A DNA stretch of 64,000 nt from WJMD01 sp964596015. GTDB lineage: Bacteria; Joyebacterota; Joyebacteria; Joyebacterales; Joyebacteraceae. The notes below the pieces were generated by a model that saw only the letters and a program-made list of their open reading frames with translations, did no database searches and was not told the origin of the DNA. Numbering within the stretch: position 1 is the first letter of the stretch; every line of letters starts with the position of its first letter. Of this stretch, positions 35,931 to 44,081 are shown piece by piece. The translations under genes were made by a program, and so were the position numbers. The DNA is taken from the NCBI GenBank assembly GCA_964596015.1, contig CAZQSB010000004.1:41239-105238 (forward strand), given 5' to 3'.

Positions 35931-36916
35931 GGTTCGCGAACCCCTACCTTCTTCTGCTTCTCGCGCTGGTGCCGCTCTACGTCGTGGTCGAGGTCCGTTG
36001 GCGGCAGGCCCGCCCCGTCGTCTCGTTCCCGAACCTGGCCCTCGCGCGGTCGGTCGCCGGCCGCAGCGGCGTGTGGAAGCGTCTTCTCGCGCCGACGCTC
36101 AGGGCGGCGGCCCTCGCTCTTGTCGTGCTCGCTCTCGCGAGACCGCAGGCCGGGCGCGGAACCGAGACGGTGCTCACGGAGGGCATCGACATCATGCTTG
36201 CCATCGACGTTTCGGGCAGCATGAAGGCGGAGGACTTCAAGCCCAGGAACCGTCTCGCCGTTGCGAAGGAGGTCGTGGCCGACTTCATTGAGGGGAGACG
36301 GTCCGACCGCATCGGCATGGTCGTCTTCGCGGCCAGGAGCTTCACGCAGTGTCCTCTGACGCTCGACTACAACGTGCTCACCGAGCTTCTGGAGTCGGTT
36401 GAGATCGGGATGATCGACGAGCGGAAGACGGCCATCGGGACGGCCGTGGCGACGGCGGCCAACAGACTCAGAGAGAGCGACGCCGAGAGCAGGGTCATCA
36501 TCCTGCTGACCGACGGCCGCAGCAACGCGGGAGAGATCGACCCCGTCACCGCCGCCGAGGCGGCCGCGGCGCTCGACATCAAGATCTACGCCATCGGAGC
36601 GGGGACGCCGGAGGGTGGCCCCATCCCGGTGGACGATCCGGTCTGGGGCAGGCGATACGTTCACGCCGAGACCGACATCGACGAGGAGACCCTTCAACGG
36701 ATCGCTGAGATCACCGGCGGGAGGTACTTCCGGGCGACGTCGGAGAGCATGCTGGCCGACGTGTACGGGCGGATCGACGAACTCGAGACGACCAGGATCG
36801 AGGTGAAGCACTTCACCCACTACACGGAGCTCGCGACACGTTTCATCGTCGCGGCCATCGTGGTCGTTCTGCTGGAGCTTCTGGCCGGCGCGACGTTCGC
36901 GCGCCGCGTGCCGTGA
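35927..36916 (+). CDS. batA: BatA-type von Willebrand factor A membrane protein
   Basis: This is a 329-residue protein starting at GTG 35927 (GTGA overlap with the gene before, behind GGAGAGGAGG). It has an N-terminal membrane helix Y-L-L-L-L-L-A-L-V-P-L-Y-V, a second near residue 65, and a vWA domain with intact MIDAS D-V-S-G-S-M near residue 90. T-D-G-R-S-N-A-G and a C-terminal membrane helix complete it. In Bacteroides, Bat genes were linked to aerotolerance; the molecular role is unresolved. The last codons belong to the first unit of a 42-bp tandem repeat. Confidence 0.88.
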   Translation: MRFANPYLLLLLALVPLYVVVEVRWRQARPVVSFPNLALARSVAGRSGVWKRLLAPTLRAAALALVVLALARPQAGRGTETVLTEGIDIMLAIDVSGSMKAEDFKPRNRLAVAKEVVADFIEGRRSDRIGMVVFAARSFTQCPLTLDYNVLTELLESVEIGMIDERKTAIGTAVATAANRLRESDAESRVIILLTDGRSNAGEIDPVTAAEAAAALDIKIYAIGAGTPEGGPIPVDDPVWGRRYVHAETDIDEETLQRIAEITGGRYFRATSESMLADVYGRIDELETTRIEVKHFTHYTELATRFIVAAIVVVLLELLAGATFARRVP

Positions 36917-37012
36917 CCTGGCTCGGCCGGCGCGACGTTCGCGCGCCGCGTGCCGTGATCGGGCTCGGCGGGCGCGACGTTCGCGCGCCGCGTGTAGTTG
37001 TCGGGCTCCGCG
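36887..37012. repeat. 42-bp tandem repeat spanning the batA stop codon
   Basis: Three copies with a 42-base period start at 36887, 36929 and 36971. Each contains GGCGCGACGTTCGCGCGCC, an imperfect inverted repeat. The period is 14 codons, so the batA frame is kept. Copies 1 and 2 each carry the CGTGCCGTGA stop end, and copy 3 has CGTGTAG. The batA C-terminus A-T-F-A-R-R-V-P with its stop has thus been duplicated beyond the gene. Confidence 0.88.
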
Positions 37013-37069
37013 GGCGGCCGCCGGGCCGCCGCGACGCCCGGGAGGAACGGTCCCAGTGACGGAGGCAAT

Positions 37070-38092
37070 GTGCGGTTCGCGCTTCCCACAGAGACGCTGA
37101 TCGTCTGGCTTCTGGCCGTGCCTGTCACGCTTGCGATCGCGCTGGCGGCGGCGACGCTGGCGAGACGGCGCCGTGCGGCCGAGCGTTTCGCGGAGCCCGA
37201 GCTCATGCGCCGCATCGCGCCGGGCGCCTCGCACGCCAGGCTGCGCCTCAGGCTCGCTCTGGTCGTGCTGGCCGTCGCCTTCATGGGGCTCGCCGCCGGG
37301 CGCCCCCAGATCGGGACGAGGCTCGGCGTCGCCCGACGCGTCGGGGTCGACCTTCTCATCGCGCTCGATGTGTCGGACTCGATGCGCGCCGAGGATGTCA
37401 GGCCGAACCGGATCGAACGCGCCAAGCGGCAGGCGCTTTCGCTCATCGATCTTCTGAAGGGCGACCGCGTGGGCGTGGTCGTGTTCTCGGGCGAGGCGTT
37501 CGTACAGTGCCCGCTCACGCTGGACTACGGAGCGGCCACGATGCTACTGTCTGCCGTGCGGCCGGGGACCCTGGAGAGGCCGGGGACGGCGCTCGGCGAG
37601 GCCATCGATGTGTCGGTCGAGGCGCTCTCGACCCAGCCCGACCGCTCGAAGGTCCTCGTGATCATGACCGACGGCGAGGACCACGGCTCCGAGCCGGTCG
37701 AGGCCGCCAGGCGGGCCGCCGAGGCGGGAGTCAGGATCTACGCCATCGGTTTCGGCTCAGCGAGCGGAGAGCCGATCCCGCTCGACCCGGCCGAAGGAAC
37801 CGGGTACAAGCGCGACAGCGAGGGCGACGTCGTCATGTCCCGTCTGGACGAGTCCACGCTCATCGAGATCGCGGAGGCCTCGAACGGGCGCTACTTCCGC
37901 GCGAGCAGTACCGACCGGGAGCTCGCCGTCATCGAGGAGGAGATCTCCAAAATGCAGCAGGGAGAGCTCGAGTCGAGGATGATGGCCTACTACGAGGAGC
38001 GCTTCCAGGTGCCGCTGGCGCTGGGGCTCACCCTTCTCGTCGCGGCCACCTTCATCCCGGCCCGCGTGCGGACGAGGGAGGTGGGCGCATGA
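37070..38092 (+). CDS. batB: BatB-type von Willebrand factor A membrane protein
   Basis: This is the second vWA protein, 340 residues, with start GTG 37070 behind GGAGG. Topology mirrors BatA: helix at about 8-28, a second near 65-82, a vWA domain with MIDAS D-V-S-D-S-M and V-I-M-T-D-G-E-D-H, and a C-terminal helix (P-L-A-L-G-L-T-L-L-V-A-A-T-F). The third MIDAS position is aspartate-serine in place of glycine-serine, which keeps the serine. It overlaps batC by four bases. BatA and BatB probably act together in the membrane. Confidence 0.88.
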   Translation: MRFALPTETLIVWLLAVPVTLAIALAAATLARRRRAAERFAEPELMRRIAPGASHARLRLRLALVVLAVAFMGLAAGRPQIGTRLGVARRVGVDLLIALDVSDSMRAEDVRPNRIERAKRQALSLIDLLKGDRVGVVVFSGEAFVQCPLTLDYGAATMLLSAVRPGTLERPGTALGEAIDVSVEALSTQPDRSKVLVIMTDGEDHGSEPVEAARRAAEAGVRIYAIGFGSASGEPIPLDPAEGTGYKRDSEGDVVMSRLDESTLIEIAEASNGRYFRASSTDRELAVIEEEISKMQQGELESRMMAYYEERFQVPLALGLTLLVAATFIPARVRTREVGA

Positions 38093-38913
38093 GACACGCG
38101 GCGCTGACATCCGCCCTGCTTGCGTCCGCGCTCGCGCTTGCGACCGCGCTCCCGGCGTCGGCGCTCTTCGGCGAGTCGGGGCCGGGCCACAACCGCGAGG
38201 GGAACCGGCTCTACCGCGACGGTCAGTATGAGGAGGCTCTCGAAGCGTACCGGGCCGGTCAGATCCTCGCCCCCGAGCTCCCGGAGCTCTCGTTCAACGC
38301 GGGCGACGCGCTCTTCCGTCAGGGGCAGCTCGAGGACGCCGTCCGCGAGTTCCGCCGGGCCGCCGCCGAGGCCGACTCATCGCTGGCCGCGAAGGCCTAC
38401 TACAACGCCGGCAACGCGTTCCTCCAGGGCGGAGACCTCGAACGCTCCATCGACGCCTACCGGCGGGCGCTTCTCGAGAATCCCGGCGCGACCGACGCCA
38501 AGTACAATCTCGAGCTGGCGCAGCTCATGAAGGAGCAGCAACAGCAACAGCAGGACCAGCAGCACGACCAGGACCAACAGGACCAGCAGGACCAGCAGGA
38601 CCAGCAGCAACAAGACCGGCAGCAGCAACAGGAGCAACAGGACCAGCAGGGTCAGCAGGACCAGCAGGACCAGCAGCAGCAACAGGACCAGGAGCAGCAA
38701 CAGGACCAGCAACAGCAGCAGGACCAGCAACAGCAGCAGGACCAGCAGGACCAGCAACAGCAGCAGGAACAGCCGCAGCAGTCCCAGAGCGCGATGAGCC
38801 CCGAGGACGCCGAACGTCTGCTCGACGCCATCGAAGAGGCGGAACGGGAGCTCCAGGAGGAGCTTCGGGCAGCTCGCGCCCGGAAGAGGGAGAAGGTTGA
38901 GAAGGACTGGTAG
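38089..38913 (+). CDS. batC: BatC-type TPR protein with long Gln/Asp linker
   Basis: This is a 274-residue exported protein with a signal peptide near residues 1-24 and about three TPR units (N-R-L-Y-R-D-G-Q-Y-E-E-A-L-E-A-Y, F-N-A-G-D-A-L-F-R-Q-G-Q-L-E-D-A, Y-Y-N-A-G-N-A-F-L-Q-G-G-D-L-E-R-S). A run of about 85 residues made almost only of Q, D and E follows. The C-terminus has the conserved M-S-P-E-D-A-E-R-L-L-D-A-I-E-E-A-E-R-E-L helix. The start is ATG 38089, overlapping batB. Q-rich linkers before this C-terminal helix are seen in other BatC proteins, but this one is long. Confidence 0.85.
   Translation: MRHAALTSALLASALALATALPASALFGESGPGHNREGNRLYRDGQYEEALEAYRAGQILAPELPELSFNAGDALFRQGQLEDAVREFRRAAAEADSSLAAKAYYNAGNAFLQGGDLERSIDAYRRALLENPGATDAKYNLELAQLMKEQQQQQQDQQHDQDQQDQQDQQDQQQQDRQQQQEQQDQQGQQDQQDQQQQQDQEQQQDQQQQQDQQQQQDQQDQQQQQEQPQQSQSAMSPEDAERLLDAIEEAERELQEELRAARARKREKVEKDW
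38533..38788 (+). repeat. CAG/CAR-type microsatellite-like tract in batC
   Basis: This is about 256 bases of CAG, CAA and GAC/GAG triplets arranged in imperfect hexamers and longer units such as CAGGACCAG. The frame is always kept. The tract could change length by slippage without breaking the gene. Confidence 0.85.
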
Positions 38914-40681
38914 ACAGCTCATCGCCGTCGGATTTCTGGCGCTCGTCGCGGCGACACCCGTGTTCGGTAACGACATCGAGGTGTCGGCGTCGGTCGACCG
39001 TACCCGTGTCGAACTGAACGGCAGACTCGGGTACACCATCACCGTCGAGGGCACCATGAGGAACGTGCCCGAGCCCAGGCTGCCGGAACTCGAGCCTGCC
39101 TTCACCGTCTACTCGTCCGGCACGTCGACCAACATGAGCTGGGTCAACGGACAGATGAGCTCCTCGAAGACGTGGAGCTTCACGCTGGTCCCCCAGACCA
39201 CCGGGGCCTTCACGATCGGTCCCGCGGAGGTCGAGTTCGGCGGAGCGATCTACCGGACGGAGCCCATTGAGGTCGAGGTCGTGGCCGGCGCCCCGGCCGG
39301 CGGCGCCCGGACAGAACGGCCGCGCGAGCCGACCGGGGCGGAGTCGGAGGGGCGGGACGTCTTCATTACGACATCGGTCGACAAGGAGCGCGCCTACGTC
39401 GACGAGCAGATCACGTTTTCGTTCCGGTTCTACCGTCGCGTGGCCCTGTGGGACCAGCCGAGGTACGAGACGCCCGACCTCACCGGGTTCTGGGTCGAGG
39501 ACCTTCCGGGGGAGGACCGCTTCACCGAGACCATCGAAGGGAAGCGCTACGAGGTCATCGAGCTTGAGAAGGCGCTCTTCGGCGCCGCGCCCGGAACCGC
39601 GACCATCGGTCCGGCGCGTCTGGCGTACCGTCTCGAGGGGGAGCCGTTCACGTTCTTCTCGCGGCCGGGCCGCGAGCGCGTGCTCGAGACCGAGCCCATC
39701 GAGGTCGAGATCCTGCCGCTTCCCGAGTCGGGCAGGCCGGAAGGCTTCGACGGCGCGGTCGGCTCGTACGAGATGTCGGCCCGTCTCGAGTCGAACGAGG
39801 TCGCCGCGCTCGATCCGGTCACCCTGACCGTGACCATTGAGGGCGTCGGGAACATCAGCACCGTCCCGGCGCCGAACCTGCCCGAGCTCCAGGATTTCCG
39901 GACCTACGAGTCGGGGACGTCCTCCAGCACATCCAAGGAGGGAGGCGTCGTCCGCGGACGGAAGACCTTCGAGTACGTGCTCGTGCCGCAGGCCGAGGGG
40001 ACGAGGACCATCCCGGCGCTTGAGCTGCCGCACTTCGAACCGGAGAGCGAGACCTACAGGGTCGCGCGCACGGCGCCGCTTCGGCTGACCGTGACGGAGG
40101 CGACGGGCGACGGCGGCCCCGGGGCGCCGGTGAGAACCGGCATCACCAGGGTCGGCCGGGACATCCGCTACATCCGGGAGCCGGGCGGCGTGCTGGAGGT
40201 CGCGGCCGAGCCGGTCCACAGGAGCCCCCTTTTTCTGTGGCTCCAGGTGGTCCCGGCGGGCGCCGTCGTTGCGGCCTGGCTCTACCGCAGACGGCGCGAC
40301 CGCTTCGCCGCAGACAGCGGTCTGGAGCGCTACGTGCGCGCCCCCGGCAGGGCGAGACGCGAGCTTCGGGAGGCGCGGCGGCTGGCGGCCGAGGGGAAGA
40401 TATCTGAGCTCTGCACCACGCTCGCCCGCGTCACGACCGACTTCCTCTCCGACAGGCTCGGCGTGCCGGCGCGGGGGATGACGATGCGCGACCTGGAGGG
40501 GGCGCTCCGGCGCGAGGGAGCGTCCGACGAAGTGATCGACTGCGTGCGGCGTCTCCTGAACGAGTGCGATGTCGGGCGCTTCGCAGCCGGCGCGGCCGGC
40601 GTCGAGCCCGGGCGGCTTCTCGACGACGCCGAGCGATGTCTCGGTCTCATCGAGAAGCAGTCGAGGAGGAGGCGCCGATGA
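38897..40681 (+). CDS. batD: BatD-type membrane protein
   Basis: This is a 594-residue protein with a signal peptide (cleavage likely after T-P-V-F-G, residue 24). Tandem periplasmic beta domains include P-E-L-E-P-A-F-T-V-Y-S-S-G-T-S and a related L-P-E-L-Q-D-F-R-T-Y-E-S-G-T-S-S. A membrane segment lies near residue 445 and a cytosolic helical domain follows (L-C-T-T-L-A-R-V-T-T-D-F-L-S-D-R-L-G). The start is TTG 38897 within the batC end, behind GAGGGAGAAGG. The domain order is that of BatD/oxygen-tolerance proteins. It overlaps batE by four bases. Confidence 0.88.
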   Translation: MRRTGRQLIAVGFLALVAATPVFGNDIEVSASVDRTRVELNGRLGYTITVEGTMRNVPEPRLPELEPAFTVYSSGTSTNMSWVNGQMSSSKTWSFTLVPQTTGAFTIGPAEVEFGGAIYRTEPIEVEVVAGAPAGGARTERPREPTGAESEGRDVFITTSVDKERAYVDEQITFSFRFYRRVALWDQPRYETPDLTGFWVEDLPGEDRFTETIEGKRYEVIELEKALFGAAPGTATIGPARLAYRLEGEPFTFFSRPGRERVLETEPIEVEILPLPESGRPEGFDGAVGSYEMSARLESNEVAALDPVTLTVTIEGVGNISTVPAPNLPELQDFRTYESGTSSSTSKEGGVVRGRKTFEYVLVPQAEGTRTIPALELPHFEPESETYRVARTAPLRLTVTEATGDGGPGAPVRTGITRVGRDIRYIREPGGVLEVAAEPVHRSPLFLWLQVVPAGAVVAAWLYRRRRDRFAADSGLERYVRAPGRARRELREARRLAAEGKISELCTTLARVTTDFLSDRLGVPARGMTMRDLEGALRREGASDEVIDCVRRLLNECDVGRFAAGAAGVEPGRLLDDAERCLGLIEKQSRRRRR

Positions 40682-41529
40682 GCGTCCGCGCGAGAAACGC
40701 GATCCGGCGCCGCGTCGGCCGATACGCGAGGCCCGCCGCGTGGACGGCGGTCGCGCTGATGCTCGTTCTCGCCGTGTCGGCGGGGGCGCAGGACGACGCG
40801 ACACGGCTCGACCCGTCGACGGCCACGTCGCTCTTCAGAGAGGCGAACGCCGCCTACGCGGAGGGCAGGTACGAGGAGGCCGCCGAGACGTACCAGGCTA
40901 TCGTGGAGGGCGGCGTCAGGAACGCCGACGTTCAGTACAATCTGGGGAACGCGCTCTGGAAGAGCGGCGAGACGGGACCGGCGGTGCTCGCGTACGAGCG
41001 CGCGCTCCGACTCGATCCGGGGCACCGCGACGCGCTCGCGAACCTCGAGTTCGTGCGGGAGAACCTCGTCGACCGGCAGACGGCGGCCGTCGAAGGCCCG
41101 CTCGGGGAGACGGTCGAGAGGGCCTATCTCAGTCTGGATGTCGAGACGGTCGCGGTCCTCGCGAGCGTCCTCTACGCGCTGGCCGCGGCCGCCGTCGTCG
41201 GGGGGCTCCTCCGCGGGGCGTTCCCGCCATGGCTTGTGAGGCTGACGGTCGTGCTCGCGATCCTCTCGGCGGCCGCGACCATCTTCGCGCTCTACCGAAC
41301 GGCGTCCGATGTCCGCGCTCGCCAGGCCGTCGTGATGGCGCGCGAGGTCGGAGTGAGGACCGGCCCCGGGCAGGACTTCGTCCTCGAGTTTCGACTCCAC
41401 GAGGGCACGCGTGTAGTAGTCCGGGAGACGCGCGACGAATGGTCCAGGATCGCGATCAGCGGAACCGACCTCGCGGGCTGGCTGCCTGCGTCGGCGATCG
41501 AGCGGATCGAGAGGACGGAGACGCCATGA
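40678..41529 (+). CDS. batE: BatE-type TPR/SH3 membrane protein
   Basis: This is a 283-residue protein starting at ATG 40678, overlapping batD. It has a signal-like helix at about residues 20-36 and two TPR units (A-N-A-A-Y-A-E-G-R-Y-E-E-A-A-E-T-Y and Q-Y-N-L-G-N-A-L-W-K-S-G-E-T-G). Two adjacent membrane helices at about 155-205 and a C-terminal bacterial SH3 domain (V-R-T-G-P-G-Q-D-F...L-H-E-G-T-R-V-V-V) follow. This is the BatE layout. It ends the Bat set, and its stop overlaps the asd start. Confidence 0.85.
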   Translation: MSVRARNAIRRRVGRYARPAAWTAVALMLVLAVSAGAQDDATRLDPSTATSLFREANAAYAEGRYEEAAETYQAIVEGGVRNADVQYNLGNALWKSGETGPAVLAYERALRLDPGHRDALANLEFVRENLVDRQTAAVEGPLGETVERAYLSLDVETVAVLASVLYALAAAAVVGGLLRGAFPPWLVRLTVVLAILSAAATIFALYRTASDVRARQAVVMAREVGVRTGPGQDFVLEFRLHEGTRVVVRETRDEWSRIAISGTDLAGWLPASAIERIERTETP

Positions 41530-42557
41530 GAACCGAAGGACTGACCGTCGGTGTCGCCGGAGCGACGGGCGCCGTCGGGACCGAGATGCTTCGCGTGCTC
41601 GAGGACCGGAGCTTCCCGTGTGGTCGCGTCGTGCCGATGGCCTCGGAGGGCGGCGGGCGGACCGTCCCCTTCCGCGGAGAGAACGTCCCTGTCGTCGAGC
41701 TCTCCGAAGGCTCTCTCGAGGGCGTGGATGTCCTGCTCATGGCGACCTCGGCGGCGATCTCGAGCGGTTTCGCGCCCCTGGCGGCCGCTCGCGGCGTCCC
41801 GGTCATCGACAACAGCCGGGCGTTCCGGATGGAGCCCGACGTCCCGCTCGTGGTCCCCGAGGTGAACGCGGGGGCGCTCGCCGGCCACAGGAACATCATC
41901 GCCAACCCGAACTGCTCGACCATACAGACGGTCCTCGCGCTCGAGCCCATCCGCCGGGCGGCGGGCCTGGCGCGAGTGGTCCTCTCGACCTACCAGTCGG
42001 TCTCGGGAACGGGGACCGCGGCCATCGACGAGCTCGAGGAGCAGAGCCGCGCGGTTCTCGACGGCCGCCGCGCCGCGCCGCGGGTCTATCCGCGCCCGAT
42101 CGCCTTCAACATCCTTCCCGCCATCGACGTCTTCGACGACGAGGGCCATTCGCGCGAGGAGACGAAGATGATGGGGGAGACGCGGAAGATCCTCGGGCTC
42201 CCGTCGCTTCGCATCGCGGCGACCTGCGCGCGGGTCCCGGTGTTCCGGGGACACGCGGTGGCGATGAACGTGGAGACCGAGAGACCGCTTGCGCCGGACG
42301 ACTGCCGCGAGCTTCTGTCGGGCGCGCCGGGCGTCGCCGTGCTCGATGCTCCGTCCGACGACGTCTACCCGACCCCCCTCGATGCCGCGGGCAACGACAC
42401 CACCTGGGTGGGGCGCATTCGCCGCGACCCCTCCGTGGAGCGAGGCCTCATTCTCTGGGTCGTCTCGGACAACCTGAGGAAGGGGGCCGCGACGAACGCG
42501 GTGCAGATCGTCGAGCTTCTGCTCGAGGGGGAAGGAAGACCGGGGAGCGCCGCATGA
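41526..42557 (+). CDS. asd: Aspartate-semialdehyde dehydrogenase
   Basis: Asd makes aspartate semialdehyde for lysine/diaminopimelate, threonine and methionine. The start is ATG 41526, overlapping batE (ATGA). The upstream frame is open inside batE and is not used. The 343-residue protein has the nucleotide motif G-A-T-G-A-V-G and the catalytic cysteine C130 in N-P-N-C-S-T-I-Q. T-Y-Q-S-V-S-G-T-G, the E-E-T-K-M block and R-V-P-V-F-R-G-H substrate region are also present. Finding it inside the Bat transcription unit is unusual; no functional link is obvious. Confidence 0.95.
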   Translation: MRTEGLTVGVAGATGAVGTEMLRVLEDRSFPCGRVVPMASEGGGRTVPFRGENVPVVELSEGSLEGVDVLLMATSAAISSGFAPLAAARGVPVIDNSRAFRMEPDVPLVVPEVNAGALAGHRNIIANPNCSTIQTVLALEPIRRAAGLARVVLSTYQSVSGTGTAAIDELEEQSRAVLDGRRAAPRVYPRPIAFNILPAIDVFDDEGHSREETKMMGETRKILGLPSLRIAATCARVPVFRGHAVAMNVETERPLAPDDCRELLSGAPGVAVLDAPSDDVYPTPLDAAGNDTTWVGRIRRDPSVERGLILWVVSDNLRKGAATNAVQIVELLLEGEGRPGSAA

Positions 42558-43354
42558 GCTTCCTCGACGACATGACCCTCGGCAGATATTTCTCCACCGA
42601 TTCGGTCGTGCACCGGCTCGACCCCAGGGTGAAGCTCACAGGTCTCCTCGTCGTTCTCGCGGCGACGCTCGTCACGAAGGCCCCGTGGGCCTATCTCTTT
42701 CTCACGGCCGTGGTGGGTCTCGTCGCCTGGCGGGCGGGGCTTCCTTTCGGCTACGTCCCCCGAAGCGTGTGGTCGCTCAAGTGGCTGCTCGTCGTTGTGC
42801 TCGTCATGCACGGCCTCCTCGGCGAGGGGACGCCCCTCGTGGAGTGGGCGCCGTGGTTCACCCTGGGGGGCCTCGCGACCGGCGCGGTCTTCGCCTGGCG
42901 CGTCGGGCTCATGGTGGGCGCGGCCACGCTCCTGACCTCCACGACGACGCCGGTCGATCTGGGTGACGGGCTGGAGACGTCGCTGGCGCCCCTGACGAAG
43001 GTCGGCGTGCCGGTCCACGAACTCGTCATGATCTCGGTCATCGCGCTGCGCTTCGTGCCGACCCTGCTGGACGAGGCGCGGCGGATCATGAAGGCGCAGA
43101 TGGGCCGAGGGGTCGAGTTCTCCGGTGGTCTCGTCGCCCGCGCGAGGAACGCGGTGCCTATCCTGGTGCCTCTCTTCGCGGGGGCCTTCCGACGGGCCGA
43201 CGACCTGGCGCTGGCGATGGAGGCGCGGTGCTACCGCGGGGCCGAGGGCAGGACGAAGTATCGCGAGCTCAGGCTGGTCCGGGCGGACGCAGTGGCGCTG
43301 ATCCTGGCCGGAGGTGTCCTGGCGTGCACGATCGCCATCTCAAACTGGTGGTAG
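42554..43354 (+). CDS. ecfT: ECF transporter T component
   Basis: This is a 266-residue integral membrane protein of the CbiQ/EcfT family, the energy-coupling subunit of vitamin or metal ECF importers. It has five or six hydrophobic segments and the cytosolic coupling helices with R-G motifs: M-K-A-Q-M-G-R-G-V-E-F and M-E-A-R-C-Y-R-G-A-E-G-R-T. The opening D-S-V-V-H-R-L-D-P-R-V-K-L is typical. No ATPase (EcfA) or substrate-binding S component is adjacent. It overlaps asd by four bases and truA by 31. Confidence 0.88.
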   Translation: MSFLDDMTLGRYFSTDSVVHRLDPRVKLTGLLVVLAATLVTKAPWAYLFLTAVVGLVAWRAGLPFGYVPRSVWSLKWLLVVVLVMHGLLGEGTPLVEWAPWFTLGGLATGAVFAWRVGLMVGAATLLTSTTTPVDLGDGLETSLAPLTKVGVPVHELVMISVIALRFVPTLLDEARRIMKAQMGRGVEFSGGLVARARNAVPILVPLFAGAFRRADDLALAMEARCYRGAEGRTKYRELRLVRADAVALILAGGVLACTIAISNWW

Positions 43355-44070
43355 AATACGACGGGACCGACTTCGCGGGCTGGCAGGTCCAGCCCCGGCA
43401 GCGGACCGTTCAGGGAACGCTGGAGAGCGCCTTCGGCGACCTCGTGGACGGAGAGGTCCGCGTCGCGGGCGCGGGCAGGACCGACGCGGGCGTCCACGCG
43501 CTCGCCATGACCGCGCACGCGGACCTGGAGAGCGGGCTCGACGCGGCGACCATCCGCGACGCCGTGAACAGCCGCCTCCCTGACGACGTGTTCATCCACG
43601 AGGTGTCGGACGCTCCGAGCGGGTTCCACGCGCGCTTCTCGGCCATCGCGCGCGAATACGTCTATCTCATCGGCCGGACCGAGAGTCCCGTCTGGCGGCG
43701 CCATCGGTGGTTCGTCCGCGGTCGGCTCGACGACGAGGCGATGCTCCGCTCGCTCGAACCCCTCAGGGGCGAGCATGACTTCTCATCGTTCTGCCTCTCA
43801 GGGAGCGAACCCGCGCATCATCGTTGCCGGGTCGACGCGATTTCGCTAGAATGTGTGCCGCAGCACGGCGGCATGATCATCTTTCACATCAGGGCCGACC
43901 GGTTCCTTCGCGGGATGGTGCGGTCGATCGTCGGAACGATCATTGAGATCGGGCGAGGACGATTCGACCCCGGGGACATGGGGGACATCCTCGGAGCCAT
44001 GGACCGCGGGCGGGCCGGCCCGACGGCTCCCGCTCACGGTCTCTACCTTGAGCGGGTCATATACGACTGA
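43324..44070 (+). CDS. truA: tRNA pseudouridine(38-40) synthase
   Basis: TruA isomerises uridines 38-40 in the anticodon stem. I choose GTG 43324 (nine bases after GGAGG), giving the normal opening L-K-L-V-V-E-Y-D-G-T-D-F-A-G-W-Q and 248 residues. Longer frames lie inside ecfT. The catalytic aspartate is in G-R-T-D-A-G-V-H-A. F-H-A-R-F-S-A, H-D-F-S-S-F and F-L-R-G-M-V-R-S-I-V-G are family blocks. The ecfT-truA order also occurs in Firmicutes, where the ATPases precede. Confidence 0.95.
   Translation: MHDRHLKLVVEYDGTDFAGWQVQPRQRTVQGTLESAFGDLVDGEVRVAGAGRTDAGVHALAMTAHADLESGLDAATIRDAVNSRLPDDVFIHEVSDAPSGFHARFSAIAREYVYLIGRTESPVWRRHRWFVRGRLDDEAMLRSLEPLRGEHDFSSFCLSGSEPAHHRCRVDAISLECVPQHGGMIIFHIRADRFLRGMVRSIVGTIIEIGRGRFDPGDMGDILGAMDRGRAGPTAPAHGLYLERVIYD
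43824..43852 (+). promoter_or_regulatory. Possible internal promoter inside truA
   Basis: TTGCCG (43824-43829) and TAGAAT (43847-43852) are separated by 17 bases within the truA coding sequence, about 230 bases before the aldolase gene. It could uncouple that gene from the Bat-asd-ecfT transcript. Chance occurrence in coding DNA cannot be excluded. Confidence 0.35.
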
Positions 44071-44081
44071 GGAGGCACGCT

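Noticed and set aside
36887..37012. The 42-bp array considered as a CRISPR
   Set aside because: The units abut with no unique spacers between them and begin inside a coding sequence; no cas genes are near.
38525..40804. Minus-strand frame opposite batC-batD, whose stretch opposite the Gln-rich tract reads as Ala/Pro/Gly repeats, with a Leu/Val-rich run in another frame
   Set aside because: These are the antisense readings of the CAG/CAA-rich tract and of batD, not real proteins.
43352..43357. TAGAAT at the start of truA considered as a -10 box
   Set aside because: The bases 17 upstream (CGATCG) do not resemble a -35 element.
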